Source: Poriferisodalis sp965221195 (GTDB lineage: Bacteria > Actinomycetota > Acidimicrobiia > Acidimicrobiales > Poriferisodalaceae). Taken from it: a DNA stretch of 64,000 nucleotides. The position numbers and the translations under genes are program-made. Below the pieces are notes generated by a model. That model worked only from the letters and a program-made list of their open reading frames with translations, was not told the DNA's origin and searched no databases. The DNA is taken from positions 434,001-498,000 of the forward strand of contig OZ244864.1 of the NCBI GenBank assembly GCA_965221195.1, in the 5' to 3' direction. Positions 8,604 through 17,821 of the stretch are shown piece by piece. Position 1 is the first letter of the stretch; each line of letters starts with the position of its first letter.

Positions 8604-11483
8604 TTAGTCGTTGTCTTGGATGGTGATGGTGGCGGTGCCACCGTTGATGCTGGCACCTTGGGGGTTAGACAGCACGATTTGGAGTGTTTCGTTGGGTTCT
8701 TTGAGGTTGTCATCTTTGACGATAACTAGTCCTACGTTACGAGTCAGACCGGGTCGGAAAAAGATCGTCCTACTCGTAGCAACGAAATCATCGCCCGCAG
8801 TTGCATGACCGGGGCCGTTGCCTGTCGCCTCAACGGTGTAGCTCACCCGCGTCGGTTTGTTGACTGGTTTGTCTAAGGACACAAAGAAAAAGTAATAGTT
8901 GCCGCTGCCCTCGGTGTGGGTACCGTCGGTTACCGAAAACGCCGACAAACTCGTCGGCGGCGGTGGTGGCGGCGGTGGGTCGTCGTTGTCTGTGACATTG
9001 ACCGTTGCTGTAGCAGCGGAGGTGTCGGGGTCATAACCGGTGCCGTTGGTGATGGTGGCAGTGACCGAACCATCAGCTTCGTCGGTGCCGTCATCGGTGG
9101 TAGCAACAGTGAGCGTGGCAGTGCCAGTTGGGGGGACCGTCACCGTTCGGGTGCCCGCAGTAGCGCCGTAATCACCCGACGCGGTCACCTCTACCGTCAC
9201 ATCTAGCGGCGCTGTGGGCGCTGGAGACGCTGTAAGCGTGAACACCGCATCGCTGCCTTCGGTGATGTCTGCGCCAGCAGTAACGCTCACCACCGGATCA
9301 ACCACGGGTGGGTCAACCGGAACTGGGTCAACAGAGGGTGGGTCTGCCGGGGGTGGGTTGTTTTCGCTGGTGTCGCTGGTTTCGTCGCCGCTGGTTTCAG
9401 GGGCAGGTTGCGCTTCCAACGCAGTCAACGCTGCTACGACAGGATCCCAGCGAACACTCCAAAATGCCTGCGCGTGCTGTGTCGCCTCTGCAGCAGACAT
9501 AGCAGTACCAGAAAAGCCCGGCACGGCCTCACCGAACGCGACCAACACTCGCTTCCAACGATTCACATGCGCAACACCGTTACTGGTCTCAGCCGCGTAA
9601 CCCTGCACATCCGCAACCAAGCTCGCAGGCACGACATAACTCTGGGTCTGCTGTTGTTGGGTCTGCTGTTGTTGGACTGTGCTCGGGCTTTGTTGCTGAG
9701 ACTGTGCTTGGGCTACTTGTGCTGCTTCCAACGCAGTCAAAGCTGCTGCGACTGGGTCCCAGCGAACACTCCAAAATGTTTGCGCGTGCTGTGTTGCCTC
9801 TGCTGCTGTCATCGGCACACCAACAAACCCCGGCACTGCCTCACCAAACGCAACCAGCACCCGCTTCCAACGATCAACATGCGCAACACCGTTACTGGTC
9901 TCAGCCGCGTAACCCTGCACATCCGCAATCAAACTCGCAGGAACCGAATACTCACTGCTGGAGGTGTCCTCGCTGCTAGTTGTGTCTTCGTTGTTAGTGG
10001 TGTCTGCGGCTTGCACTACATACACCGGCGACATGCCATACAGCGGAAACACAGAAGCCGACGGGCGAGAAGCAGTGTGAAACGCGTTGGCCCCATGCGA
10101 CCCTACCGTCGGCCTAAGGCCGCCCAGCGTTCCATTACCGAACGATCTTACACCAGACCCACTTCTAGTGCCTGTCCAAACAGGTTTCAAGGCACCCGCG
10201 GGATAACTATAGCTATGCACCTGTCCTTGCTCATCACGTCGATCAGCTAACCCGCTGTTTCCCCACCTCAAACCCCATAAACCACTAGAAGTTGCGCTAT
10301 AGTCTGGGCTAATTCGCGATCCGTTCAGCCAATAGGTCGGCGCTGCCACATCAAAAGAACTCCACGCTCTCACGTTCTCACGCGCGTCTATCGAAGACGT
10401 AGATGCCACCGCCCGATACTTGGACGCGTGATCCCGAATCGCTACATGACCACCACTCGCAGCGTTCTGCACAAAAGCATTATAGTCAGCAATATTCGAC
10501 GAGGTGCCATCACGCCCTGTTGACGTTATAAACAACAACCGAAACTTCTCACCCGACCCTACACCAGCAGGAATCAACGGCCAATCATGCGGCACCAACT
10601 GCTCAAGGTCAGCCTGGTTAGCAGCTCTGTCCTGAGCGACTTTCGCCCACTCACTCACATCACTAAGCAAACTAAATATTGCCCAACCCGAAGGATTCGG
10701 GTTTTTCACGCACCACTCCTCAAACCCAGTCTCAGCAATCCCCAAACTACGAAAAAAACCACGCACAAATCTAATATGAGCCCAACCGCCCGTAGTACTA
10801 AAACACACCTCACCCACACGCGACCCAACAGGCTTATCCCACAACGCAACCCCATTGGTAAATTGCACCGAAGTACTCACATCGGTAGACAACCGCAAAT
10901 CAAACGTCGTAGAACCAAAATCCTGATAATTATTCCCAGAATCACCCTCAGAATTAGCCCTAATAGGCGACAAATCTACCCTGCTTTCACCAACCCACAC
11001 ATGCCCTTCCGTCACACACGCACGCGACGACGGAACCGTCACCTGCTGCTCAAGCACACTCAAACTCACCGGCTGCAAATAATGCCCATCATTCCTGCTA
11101 CCAGCCTCACCACACTCATCCGCGCTTGAATTACGGCCAGGATTCTTCGCCTGCACCCTCACCACCAACACACGATCCGCTTCGGCCTCACAACGCAACT
11201 CATCAGAATCAGGCTGCGTACCCGAACACTCCAACCGATAATTCGAATACTCCACCCACCACTGCGACAACACCCGCACACCATTGCCCTGCGTCGCCTC
11301 TGCCGAGATGGCCCATCCAGACTGGTGTTTGGGCCACTGCGACAACACCCGCACATCATTGCCCTGCGTCTGCCAACCAGTAGCCGACACAGACGACACA
11401 CCCACCAACGACAACACCCCACCCAACAGCGCTACTGCAACACCACACCACCAAATACGCCCAACAACACTCCTTGACCGCAC
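8604..11483 (-). CDS. Large secreted Calx-beta surface protein
   Basis: The protein (about 959 aa) starts at a GTG at 11483 preceded by a good GAGGAG Shine-Dalgarno 6 bases away, giving a signal peptide (basic start, hydrophobic stretch ending near SVSATG). Next come an N-terminal region with a TQGN(D/G)VRVLSQW duplication, a central domain resembling those of marine actinobacterial surface proteins (FRLLFITSTGRDG...NIADYNAFVQ), two near-identical repeats of about 75 aa (about 511-589 and 614-690, YAAETSNGVAHV(D/N)RWKRVLVAFG), a Pro/Val-rich linker, and two Calx-beta domains (about 731-836 and 844-959). Calx-beta domains bind calcium and often mediate adhesion. The coding strand is unusually G/T-rich. 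The frame stays open to 11603 through a C11 tract, but the Shine-Dalgarno favours the internal GTG. Confidence 0.8.
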   Translation of the reverse strand: MRSRSVVGRIWWCGVAVALLGGVLSLVGVSSVSATGWQTQGNDVRVLSQWPKHQSGWAISAEATQGNGVRVLSQWWVEYSNYRLECSGTQPDSDELRCEAEADRVLVVRVQAKNPGRNSSADECGEAGSRNDGHYLQPVSLSVLEQQVTVPSSRACVTEGHVWVGESRVDLSPIRANSEGDSGNNYQDFGSTTFDLRLSTDVSTSVQFTNGVALWDKPVGSRVGEVCFSTTGGWAHIRFVRGFFRSLGIAETGFEEWCVKNPNPSGWAIFSLLSDVSEWAKVAQDRAANQADLEQLVPHDWPLIPAGVGSGEKFRLLFITSTGRDGTSSNIADYNAFVQNAASGGHVAIRDHASKYRAVASTSSIDARENVRAWSSFDVAAPTYWLNGSRISPDYSATSSGLWGLRWGNSGLADRRDEQGQVHSYSYPAGALKPVWTGTRSGSGVRSFGNGTLGGLRPTVGSHGANAFHTASRPSASVFPLYGMSPVYVVQAADTTNNEDTTSSEDTSSSEYSVPASLIADVQGYAAETSNGVAHVDRWKRVLVAFGEAVPGFVGVPMTAAEATQHAQTFWSVRWDPVAAALTALEAAQVAQAQSQQQSPSTVQQQQTQQQQTQSYVVPASLVADVQGYAAETSNGVAHVNRWKRVLVAFGEAVPGFSGTAMSAAEATQHAQAFWSVRWDPVVAALTALEAQPAPETSGDETSDTSENNPPPADPPSVDPVPVDPPVVDPVVSVTAGADITEGSDAVFTLTASPAPTAPLDVTVEVTASGDYGATAGTRTVTVPPTGTATLTVATTDDGTDEADGSVTATITNGTGYDPDTSAATATVNVTDNDDPPPPPPPPTSLSAFSVTDGTHTEGSGNYYFFFVSLDKPVNKPTRVSYTVEATGNGPGHATAGDDFVATSRTIFFRPGLTRNVGLVIVKDDNLKEPNETLQIVLSNPQGASINGGTATITIQDND

Positions 11484-11511
11484 GCGACGCTCCTCAAACA
11501 AACAACGAGGA

Positions 11512-11522
11512 GGGGGGGGGGG
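11512..11522. repeat. Homopolymer G11 (C11 on the coding strand) upstream of the surface-protein gene
   Basis: Eleven consecutive G on the plus strand lie 29 bp upstream of the GTG start of the Calx-beta protein and about 15 bp upstream of its Shine-Dalgarno, in the probable promoter or 5' leader. Length change here could alter promoter spacing or leader structure. If translation started further upstream, it would shift the frame. Confidence 0.85.
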
Positions 11523-11629
11523 CAGAACTAGGTGACGATTTGAGCGACATAGCCCACATCCTATAGCACAGATCTGATAGCACCACCAGCGCGGCCACGC
11601 CAAGGCGCTCCGACACTGCAGGGGGGGAA

Positions 11630-12331
11630 CTAACGCAGACCGACGCGGTCTAGCACCACAGCGGTGTCGGCCACCAAACCGGTGTAGAAGGCACCGAACT
11701 CGCCATAGACGGCGCTGGCCTCGTCGAAACGCATCGAGTACACGACGTCTTTGAGGTCGTCAAGGTGCTCGCCGAAGAGCGTCACACCCCACTCAAAGTC
11801 GTCGACACCAGTGGAGCCGGTCACCACCTGCAAGATCCGGCCCCGGAACTTGCGGCCCGATGTGCCGTGCTCATACATCAACTCGCGCCGCTCGTCATAG
11901 GTGAGCGTGTACCAGTTGCCGCTACCTGCACCCACGGCATCGCGGCGCTTCGACATGGGATAGAAGCAAAACGCGCGCTTGCCGTCGGGTGGCAACTGCG
12001 GATACAACCTCGGGGTCTTCATCTCGGGTGGCAGATCGGGCGCGTACTCGCTCACCTCGGTCATTGAGACGTAACTGTCGGCAACATTGAGGCCTGCTTG
12101 TTGCAGCAGCGTCTGCAGTGTTCGCAGCCGCCACAGATCGGGTCCCAACGCCATGAAACCCACATCGGCCTTGTGGCCGAAGACGGCTGCTGCCAGCACT
12201 TGATGATCGTCGTCGGCGGTGCTCTCAACTGCAGCGAGCACCTTCGTACGGTCGGCGGTGGGCGTGAGTTTGCAGAACAGATGCAGTACGCCCCATCCCA
12301 CCGATGTTGTCACTTCTGGTGTCTGTGACAC
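11630..12331 (-). CDS. chdC: Coproheme decarboxylase (chlorite dismutase family, HemQ/ChdC)
   Basis: This 233-aa protein belongs to the chlorite dismutase family in its actinobacterial/firmicute heme-synthesis form, which decarboxylates coproheme III to heme b with hydrogen peroxide in the cytoplasm. The proximal heme-ligand His is in MYEHGTSGRKF, and the upstream NWYTLTYDERR segment supplies the conserved Trp-Tyr used in substrate positioning and radical formation. It lacks the distal Arg context of true chlorite dismutases as far as can be judged by eye. No other heme genes are adjacent. fdhD lies upstream on the same strand with a 26-bp gap. Confidence 0.9.
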   Translation of the reverse strand: MSQTPEVTTSVGWGVLHLFCKLTPTADRTKVLAAVESTADDDHQVLAAAVFGHKADVGFMALGPDLWRLRTLQTLLQQAGLNVADSYVSMTEVSEYAPDLPPEMKTPRLYPQLPPDGKRAFCFYPMSKRRDAVGAGSGNWYTLTYDERRELMYEHGTSGRKFRGRILQVVTGSTGVDDFEWGVTLFGEHLDDLKDVVYSMRFDEASAVYGEFGAFYTGLVADTAVVLDRVGLR

Positions 12332-12357
12332 GAGCGAAGCCTATGGGTTGTAGCCGC

Positions 12358-13206
12358 TTATGAGATCTGCGGGTTAGTTGCCGATGTCTTGAACGTTTGG
12401 GTCTGCTGATCTGCCAAACGGCCGCAGTAGACGTTCAGCTCGTCGCCACGAGCGAAGCCCGCCAGCGTGATGCCCGCCGCTCGCGAGGCCTCAATTGCCA
12501 GCGAGCTAGGTGCGCTTACCGCAATCAGCGTGCCGATGCCCGCCGCCCACGCCTTTTGCACCATCTCGAAGCTGGCCCGGCCACTGACGAACAGGGCCAT
12601 CGCACCAGCGTCGTCTCGACCGTCGAGCAGCCGCCGCCCGACCACTTTGTCGACAGCGTTGTGGCGGCCGATGTCCTCACGAAGCACATCGATGCGGCCC
12701 GTGGTGTCGAAGGTGGCTGCGGCGTGTAGCCCACCGGTGCGGCCGAAAATCGACTGCGCCGCAGACCCCGCAGCCACAGCTGCGCTCACGGCACGACTGT
12801 CGAAGCGGTACGAGGATGCCAACGGGCCCAAGCGCGCAGCCATGTCGATGATGGTGGTGCTGCCGCAGATGCCGCACGCAGCACTGACATTGCCCAGTCG
12901 GGGCGCTGGCACCGGTGCCGTGGCGCCGGTCTCCACGGTGACCACGTTGTACTCAAACTCGGCCGCGGGACCTTCGCCGCAGTAGCGGACACCGGTGACG
13001 GTCGCTCCGGCGAGCAGGCCATCACCGGCACAGAACCCAACCGCAAGCTCGTAATCGTGGCCGGGGGTGCGCATGGTGGTGGCCACCAAGTGCCCGTCGA
13101 GACGAATCTCGAGCGGTTCCTCAACCACCACCTCATCGGGTGAGCGCCCCCAAGCGCCTTGCCGCAAGCGGTCAACCAGCACTCCCATGGTGCGCCCCCG
13201 CCGCAT
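12358..13206 (-). CDS. fdhD: FdhD sulfurtransferase for formate dehydrogenase
   Basis: This 282-aa protein carries the FdhD signature CGICG with the two sulfur-carrying Cys at 111 and 114, and the EDIGRHNAVDKV segment that binds the molybdenum cofactor guanine. FdhD passes sulfur from a cysteine desulfurase to the bis-MGD cofactor of formate dehydrogenase. No formate dehydrogenase subunit is in the window, so its client lies elsewhere. Met7 (13188) is an alternative start. Confidence 0.93.
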   Translation of the reverse strand: MRRGRTMGVLVDRLRQGAWGRSPDEVVVEEPLEIRLDGHLVATTMRTPGHDYELAVGFCAGDGLLAGATVTGVRYCGEGPAAEFEYNVVTVETGATAPVPAPRLGNVSAACGICGSTTIIDMAARLGPLASSYRFDSRAVSAAVAAGSAAQSIFGRTGGLHAAATFDTTGRIDVLREDIGRHNAVDKVVGRRLLDGRDDAGAMALFVSGRASFEMVQKAWAAGIGTLIAVSAPSSLAIEASRAAGITLAGFARGDELNVYCGRLADQQTQTFKTSATNPQIS

Positions 13207-13285
13207 TCGCTCAGGGTAACGCTACCGATGTGTCTGTCTCAGCCGTCCTCAGCCGCCTCAGCGGCCTTGGTCGCCCTGAGAAGCC

Positions 13286-14908
13286 TCAGAAGTCCATGTC
13301 GCCCATGCCGGGTGCGCCGCCACCGCCGGAGTCGGGCTCATCGCAGATCACTGCCTCAGTGGTGAGGAACAACGCCGCAATCGAAGCAGCGTTCTGCAGC
13401 GCCGACAGCGTTACCTTGGCAGCGTCAATCACACCGGCACTCACCAAGTCTTCGTACTCGCCAGTAGCGCCGTTGAGGCCCATCGGCCCATCGAGATCGC
13501 GAACCTTGCTGACCACAACACCGCCCTCATAGCCGGCGTTCTCGGCGATTTGCTTGAGTGGGCCTGCAAGCGCACGCTCCACCAGTCGCGCACCAGTGGC
13601 CTCGTCGCCGCCAAGCGAATCAACAACGGCGCCAACCGCAGATTCGGCCCGTATCAGGGTGACACCGCCGCCGGCCACCACGCCCGACTCAATGGCCGCC
13701 TTGGTGGTGCTCACTGCGTCCTCAATACGGTGCTTTTTCTCTTTCAACTCCACCTCGGTGGCCGCGCCGACACGCAGCACCGCTACGCCGCCGGAGAGCT
13801 TCGCCAGCCGCTCCTGCAGCTTCTCGCGGTCGTAGTCGGAGTCGGTGTTGTCGATCTCGTTCTTGATCTGCTCGATGCGACCCCGAACCTCGGCATCGTC
13901 GCCCGAACCTTCAATGATGGTGGTTTCATCCTTGGTGACCACCACACGGCGGGCGGTGCCCAGCAAGTCGAGCGTGGTGTTCTCAAGCTTGAGGCCTACA
14001 TCCTCGCTGATGACCTGGCCGCCGGTGAGGATCGCCATGTCAGCCAGCATGGCCTTGCGCCGATCGCCGAAACCGGGTGCCTTCACGGCCACCGACCGGA
14101 TCGTGCCGCGGATCTTGTTGACAACGAGTGTCGCCAACGCTTCGCCTTCTACATCCTCGGCGATGATGACCAGCGGCTTGCCGGCCTGGGTCACTTTCTC
14201 GAGCACCGGCAACACATCGCGGACTGCTGAGATCTTGCCCTGCATGAACAGCAGGTACGCATCGTCAAGCACGGCTTCCTGAGAGTCGGGATCGGTGACG
14301 AAGTACGGCGAGATGTAGCCCTTGTCGAAACGCATGCCTTCGACGAGATCCATCTCAAGGCCGAAGGTCTGCGACTCTTCCACAGTGATCACGCCGTCTT
14401 TGCCGACCTTGTCGAACGCATCGCTGATGAGTTGACCGATGTCGCCGTCGGCGGCGGAGATTGCCGCTACTTGGGCGACGTGGGTTTTGGAGTCGGTGAC
14501 GCTGATGGACATCTCTTCGATGGCCTCAACAGCGGCTTGCACACCGGCCTCGATGCCCCGCTTAATCGCCATCGGGTTTGCTCCGGCTGTGACGTTGCGC
14601 AGGCCGTCGCGCACCATCGTCCACGCCAGCACAGTGGCGGTGGTGGTGCCGTCGCCTGCGACATCGTCGGTCTTCTTGGCGACCTCTTTGACGAGCTCGG
14701 CCCCGATGCGTTCCACCGGGTCTTCAAGCTCGATGTCTTTGGCGATCGACACGCCGTCATTAGTGATCGTGGGAGCGCCCCACTTCTTGTCGAGCACGAC
14801 GTTGCGACCCTTGGGGCCCAGCGTGACGCGCACGGCATCGGCAAGCTGGTTCATGCCGGACTCAAGCGCTCGGCGGGCCTCATCGTCGAAAGTGATCATC
14901 TTGGCCAT
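13286..14908 (-). CDS. groEL: Chaperonin GroEL
   Basis: This 540-aa Hsp60 chaperonin starts MAKMITFDDEAR at the ATG 14908; the frame is open about 60 codons further upstream but that part is not GroEL-like. It shows the ATP-binding loops VTLGPKGRNVV and GDGTTTATVL, the central hinge and apical regions, and ends with the flexible Gly/Met tail (GAPGMGDMDF). No groES is next to it, as in actinobacteria with a second, solitary groEL. A perfect CIRCE element lies about 100 bp upstream, so HrcA repression and heat induction are expected. Confidence 0.97.
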   Translation of the reverse strand: MAKMITFDDEARRALESGMNQLADAVRVTLGPKGRNVVLDKKWGAPTITNDGVSIAKDIELEDPVERIGAELVKEVAKKTDDVAGDGTTTATVLAWTMVRDGLRNVTAGANPMAIKRGIEAGVQAAVEAIEEMSISVTDSKTHVAQVAAISAADGDIGQLISDAFDKVGKDGVITVEESQTFGLEMDLVEGMRFDKGYISPYFVTDPDSQEAVLDDAYLLFMQGKISAVRDVLPVLEKVTQAGKPLVIIAEDVEGEALATLVVNKIRGTIRSVAVKAPGFGDRRKAMLADMAILTGGQVISEDVGLKLENTTLDLLGTARRVVVTKDETTIIEGSGDDAEVRGRIEQIKNEIDNTDSDYDREKLQERLAKLSGGVAVLRVGAATEVELKEKKHRIEDAVSTTKAAIESGVVAGGGVTLIRAESAVGAVVDSLGGDEATGARLVERALAGPLKQIAENAGYEGGVVVSKVRDLDGPMGLNGATGEYEDLVSAGVIDAAKVTLSALQNAASIAALFLTTEAVICDEPDSGGGGAPGMGDMDF

Positions 14909-15009
14909 ATCAAGTGGCTCCTGTCCTCGGTGAAACTGTTTGAGTCGCTGAAAGGGCCAGTCAGCAAAAGGCGACAAGCGCCACCTTGCTGCCGCACGGC
15001 CCGCAGCGG

Positions 15010-15036
15010 TTAGCACTCTAGGGCCGAGAGTGCTAA
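15010..15036. promoter_or_regulatory. CIRCE operator (HrcA binding site) upstream of groEL
   Basis: The sequence is TTAGCACTC, a 9-base spacer, then GAGTGCTAA: a perfect 9-9-9 match to the CIRCE consensus. It ends inside the stop codon region of the upstream glycerate kinase gene, so operator and coding end overlap. HrcA is not encoded in the window. Confidence 0.97.
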
Positions 15037-16070
15037 CCACCAACCTTGCGGCGCAAGTTGGGGTTGGCCGCCAGCGTCGCAGCAGCATCGCTCACCGCTG
15101 AGAGCGTGTCGGAGATCGACCTCTCGGTGCCGTACCGTTCTGACAACACAACCAAGTCGCTGGCAGTCGGGTCGGTGGTGAGGTCTATGTCGGGTTCGCG
15201 GGCACCGGCAATGACACCCACGGGCACGCCAGCCTGCGCGGCCATCCCCAGCACGCCGCCGATGACTTTGCCGTCGAACGAACCTGCGTCTAGACGCCCT
15301 TCGCCGGTGATGACCAAGTCGGCTTCTTCGATGGCCTCGGCCAAGCCAACTTCGGTTGCCACCACATCGAAACCTTCCGCCAACTGTGCGCGCAGTCCCG
15401 CCGCCAGCCCGCCCGCTAGGCCCCCAGCGGCACCTGCCCGGGTCATCTCGCTGACATCAACTCCGTAGCGCTCTGCGTATAAGCCGACGAGGCGTTCTAG
15501 GCGTCTGGTGAGCAGATCAACCTGCGGTGCCGATGCGCCCTTTTGCGGACCGAAGATGCGTGCTGCGTCGCAGAACTTTGTGCGCACATCGCAAGCCACT
15601 ACCACACACACACCGGCTAGGCGCGACAGCGGAGCTAGGGCATCAAGCGCATCGAGGCCTCCATCGGTGGTGGCTGAGCCGCCCACGCCCACGATCACTT
15701 TCCGAGCACCGCAGGCAACAGCCTCAGAGATGAGTTCGCCAGTGCCGGCCGTGGTGGCTGCGAGCGGGTCGTTTCCTTCCGCCCCTCCCGCCAGCAGCAG
15801 TCCGCTGGCTCGAGCCATTTCCACGACGGCCGTGTCGCCGTCAAGGCGCCAAGCAGCCTCAACGCGCTCACGCAACGGTCCGGTCACTAGCGAAGTGCGG
15901 TTTGGTCCGCCCAACGCTTCAAGCGTGCCCTCGCCCCCGTCCGCTGCGGGCAGGCACTGCACTTCGGCGGTGTTGCCGAAGTGCCGGTGGACACCCACTT
16001 CAATGGCAGCAGCAACCTCCGCTGCTGACGCAGTGCCACGGAACTTGTCTGGGCAAGCCACTACCCGCAT
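15033..16070 (-). CDS. Glycerate kinase (GlxK/GarK-type)
   Basis: This 345-aa protein matches the glycerate 2-kinase family that phosphorylates glycerate for entry into glycolysis. It begins VVACPDKFRGTASA, with the conserved PDKF(K/R)G pattern, and contains VGVGGSATTDGG and ITGEGRLDAGSFDGK, the diagnostic nucleotide/substrate motifs. It stands alone: groEL follows under its own CIRCE promoter, which overlaps this gene's last codons. Expression of the two is probably separate. Confidence 0.92.
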   Translation of the reverse strand: MRVVACPDKFRGTASAAEVAAAIEVGVHRHFGNTAEVQCLPAADGGEGTLEALGGPNRTSLVTGPLRERVEAAWRLDGDTAVVEMARASGLLLAGGAEGNDPLAATTAGTGELISEAVACGARKVIVGVGGSATTDGGLDALDALAPLSRLAGVCVVVACDVRTKFCDAARIFGPQKGASAPQVDLLTRRLERLVGLYAERYGVDVSEMTRAGAAGGLAGGLAAGLRAQLAEGFDVVATEVGLAEAIEEADLVITGEGRLDAGSFDGKVIGGVLGMAAQAGVPVGVIAGAREPDIDLTTDPTASDLVVLSERYGTERSISDTLSAVSDAAATLAANPNLRRKVGG

Positions 16071-16107
16071 GCGTTCGTACCTGTGTAGATGTGTGGAAGT
16101 GTCTATT

Positions 16108-16145
16108 TGTAGCTGTAGCTGTGTAGCTGTGTAGCTGTGTAGCTG
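16108..16145. repeat. Short tandem TGTAGC(TG) repeats
   Basis: About five imperfect TGTAGCTG units run between the LytR_C gene's 3' end and the glycerate kinase start. It is a microsatellite-like tract with no visible function. Confidence 0.7.
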
Positions 16146-16174
16146 GCTGATTGGCTAATTGGCTACTCGGCGGG

Positions 16175-16798
16175 TTACTCAGCCAGATCAGACCCCAGCG
16201 CCACCAGCACATCAGGTGTCTCAAAGCCCTGCACGGCCGAAGTGTCGGCCAGCATCGTGAAGACATCATTGTCGGCGTCGAGTTCGAGTACCCCGGCGAT
16301 TGCCCGCGCTTCAAGCAGCGAACCCGGCTGGTAGTAGATGCGAGTCTGATCTAGCGGTGTGCCCAAGTAGTTGGTCGGCGCTTTGGTGATGTAGCTCAGC
16401 GTCTTGAACCGGTCGGTGAGCCGACTTGCTGCCCCGCGTACCGTCGTGGAGTTAGCTACCTGCACCGATACCTCAGCAGCCGCTCTGGGCTCAAACGGCT
16501 CGGCTTCGGCAGGGGTGGTGACAGACGAGGGGGGCTGCGTGGCAGGCACCGCAACGGTGGTTACGGGGATGACCCCGTTTTCGTTTCCGCTAGGTGCCGC
16601 AGCGGTCGTCGCCGGTGCCTGCGTCACCGCTGGGAGCGTGTCGCCGGGCTCAGCGGCGGGTGCCGTGTCTGTTGTGACGACTTCGTCCGGATCGTCTACC
16701 GAGCGCAGCAGCAGCACGCCCACGACAACGGCCACCAGCACCAGCAGCAATCCGCGCACAGCTGCGCCGCTGTTGGATTCGCCGGCTTGGCTGTTCAT
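16175..16798 (-). CDS. Membrane-anchored LytR C-terminal domain protein
   Basis: The product (207 aa from the ATG at 16798, preceded by the Shine-Dalgarno GGGAGGT) has one membrane helix near the N-terminus (about residues 15-33), a long Thr/Pro/Ala-rich extracellular linker, and a C-terminal LytR_C domain (about residues 110-200; VQVANSTTVRGAASRLTDRF). LytR_C domains occur at the ends of wall-glycopolymer ligases and as stand-alone proteins of unclear role in actinobacteria. No LCP catalytic domain is present. The open frame to 16855 has no supporting Shine-Dalgarno. Confidence 0.8.
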   Translation of the reverse strand: MNSQAGESNSGAAVRGLLLVLVAVVVGVLLLRSVDDPDEVVTTDTAPAAEPGDTLPAVTQAPATTAAAPSGNENGVIPVTTVAVPATQPPSSVTTPAEAEPFEPRAAAEVSVQVANSTTVRGAASRLTDRFKTLSYITKAPTNYLGTPLDQTRIYYQPGSLLEARAIAGVLELDADNDVFTMLADTSAVQGFETPDVLVALGSDLAE

Positions 16799-17110
16799 CG
16801 GGTGACCTCCCGTAGATGTGTGGCCCACGCACGACCTTGGAGCCATGCGCTGCAAACTGGTTGCGAGCTAGTTCTAGTTGAGAGCCAGTTGGTAAGGGCC
16901 GCTCAACGGCGGCGGCAATGTGAGGGTAGGGCTGTGAGGGTAGAGCGTTGTGAGCGCAAGTCCAAAAAGTACCGCACTTATGCCCGGTCGTTGCGGTTTG
17001 GCGCGCATCGGTACTAGCCGCTCATCCTCATTAGGTTGCGAGGTTGCACACCGACGCCTGAGCGCCTGAACTGAAGGCAGGAACAGGGCGCAGGAACGGG
17101 ACGCACGGAC

Positions 17111-17821
17111 GTGAGCGAGGACATGAACATCAGCCCAGCCAATCTCAGCGTTGTGGCTCACCCCGCAGCCGCAGCCCTCCTCACCCGACTGCGTGACAAA
17201 AATACCGAGGTCGCCGAGTTCCGTCGGTGTCTTGACGCACTGGCGCACCTGCTGGTGGTGGCTGCCTTAGCTGACGCAGCAACGGCGCCCGAGCCGGTCG
17301 AGACGCCGCTGGGACCCACCGAGGGCAAGCGACTGGAGCCCGCGCCGGGAGTCGTGCCGGTAGTGCGGGCCGGTTTGGGAATGCTAGATGCAGCGCTGCG
17401 GCTGTTGCCGTCGGCACCTGTGGGGTTCGTGGGGATGCGACGGATTGAACGCGGGCAGATTGTCGAGGGTGGCGCGGGTAGTCAGGTTGTTGGCGGGAGC
17501 GAGGCCCTCGGGAGCGTCAGCCATGAGTGCTATCTCGAATCGTTGCCGCGTGTGCTGGCGGGCCGAGGTGTGCTGGTGCTGGAGGTGATGTTGGCAACCG
17601 GCGGCTCAGCGGTGGAAGTGGTCCGCTTGTTGAGTGCGGCTGGCGCAAGCCCAATCACACTGGTGTGCGCGCTGGCGGCACCCGAGGGAGTTGAGGCCGT
17701 AAACAGCAGCTTTCCCGATGTCCAGATCGTGACAGCCGCCTTAGACAGCCACCTCAACGAACAGGCCTACATAGTGCCCGGCCTCGGGGACGCAGGCGAC
17801 CGGCTCTACGGGGCGGTCTGA
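17111..17821 (+). CDS. upp: Uracil phosphoribosyltransferase
   Basis: This 236-aa protein follows UPRT throughout: an N-terminal HPAAAALLTRLRDKNT, VVPVVRAGLGMLDA, the PRPP loop MLATGGSA (about 160-167), and the C-terminal AYIVPGLGDAGDRLYG uracil-binding segment. It salvages uracil to UMP. Two things are odd. The usual D-P-M before the PRPP loop is E-V-M here, and the beta-arm that normally reads RDE-T is replaced by a Gly/Ser-rich insertion (about residues 116-137). The start is a GTG at 17111, with an ATG four codons later. Its stop abuts the tRNA-Thr gene directly. Confidence 0.9.
   Translation: MSEDMNISPANLSVVAHPAAAALLTRLRDKNTEVAEFRRCLDALAHLLVVAALADAATAPEPVETPLGPTEGKRLEPAPGVVPVVRAGLGMLDAALRLLPSAPVGFVGMRRIERGQIVEGGAGSQVVGGSEALGSVSHECYLESLPRVLAGRGVLVLEVMLATGGSAVEVVRLLSAAGASPITLVCALAAPEGVEAVNSSFPDVQIVTAALDSHLNEQAYIVPGLGDAGDRLYGAV

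Noticed and set aside
11484..11603. N-terminal extension of the surface protein including a Pro-run
   Set aside because: The GTG at 11483 has a proper Shine-Dalgarno and starts a signal peptide. The upstream residues look like translated leader, though switching by the C11 tract cannot be ruled out.
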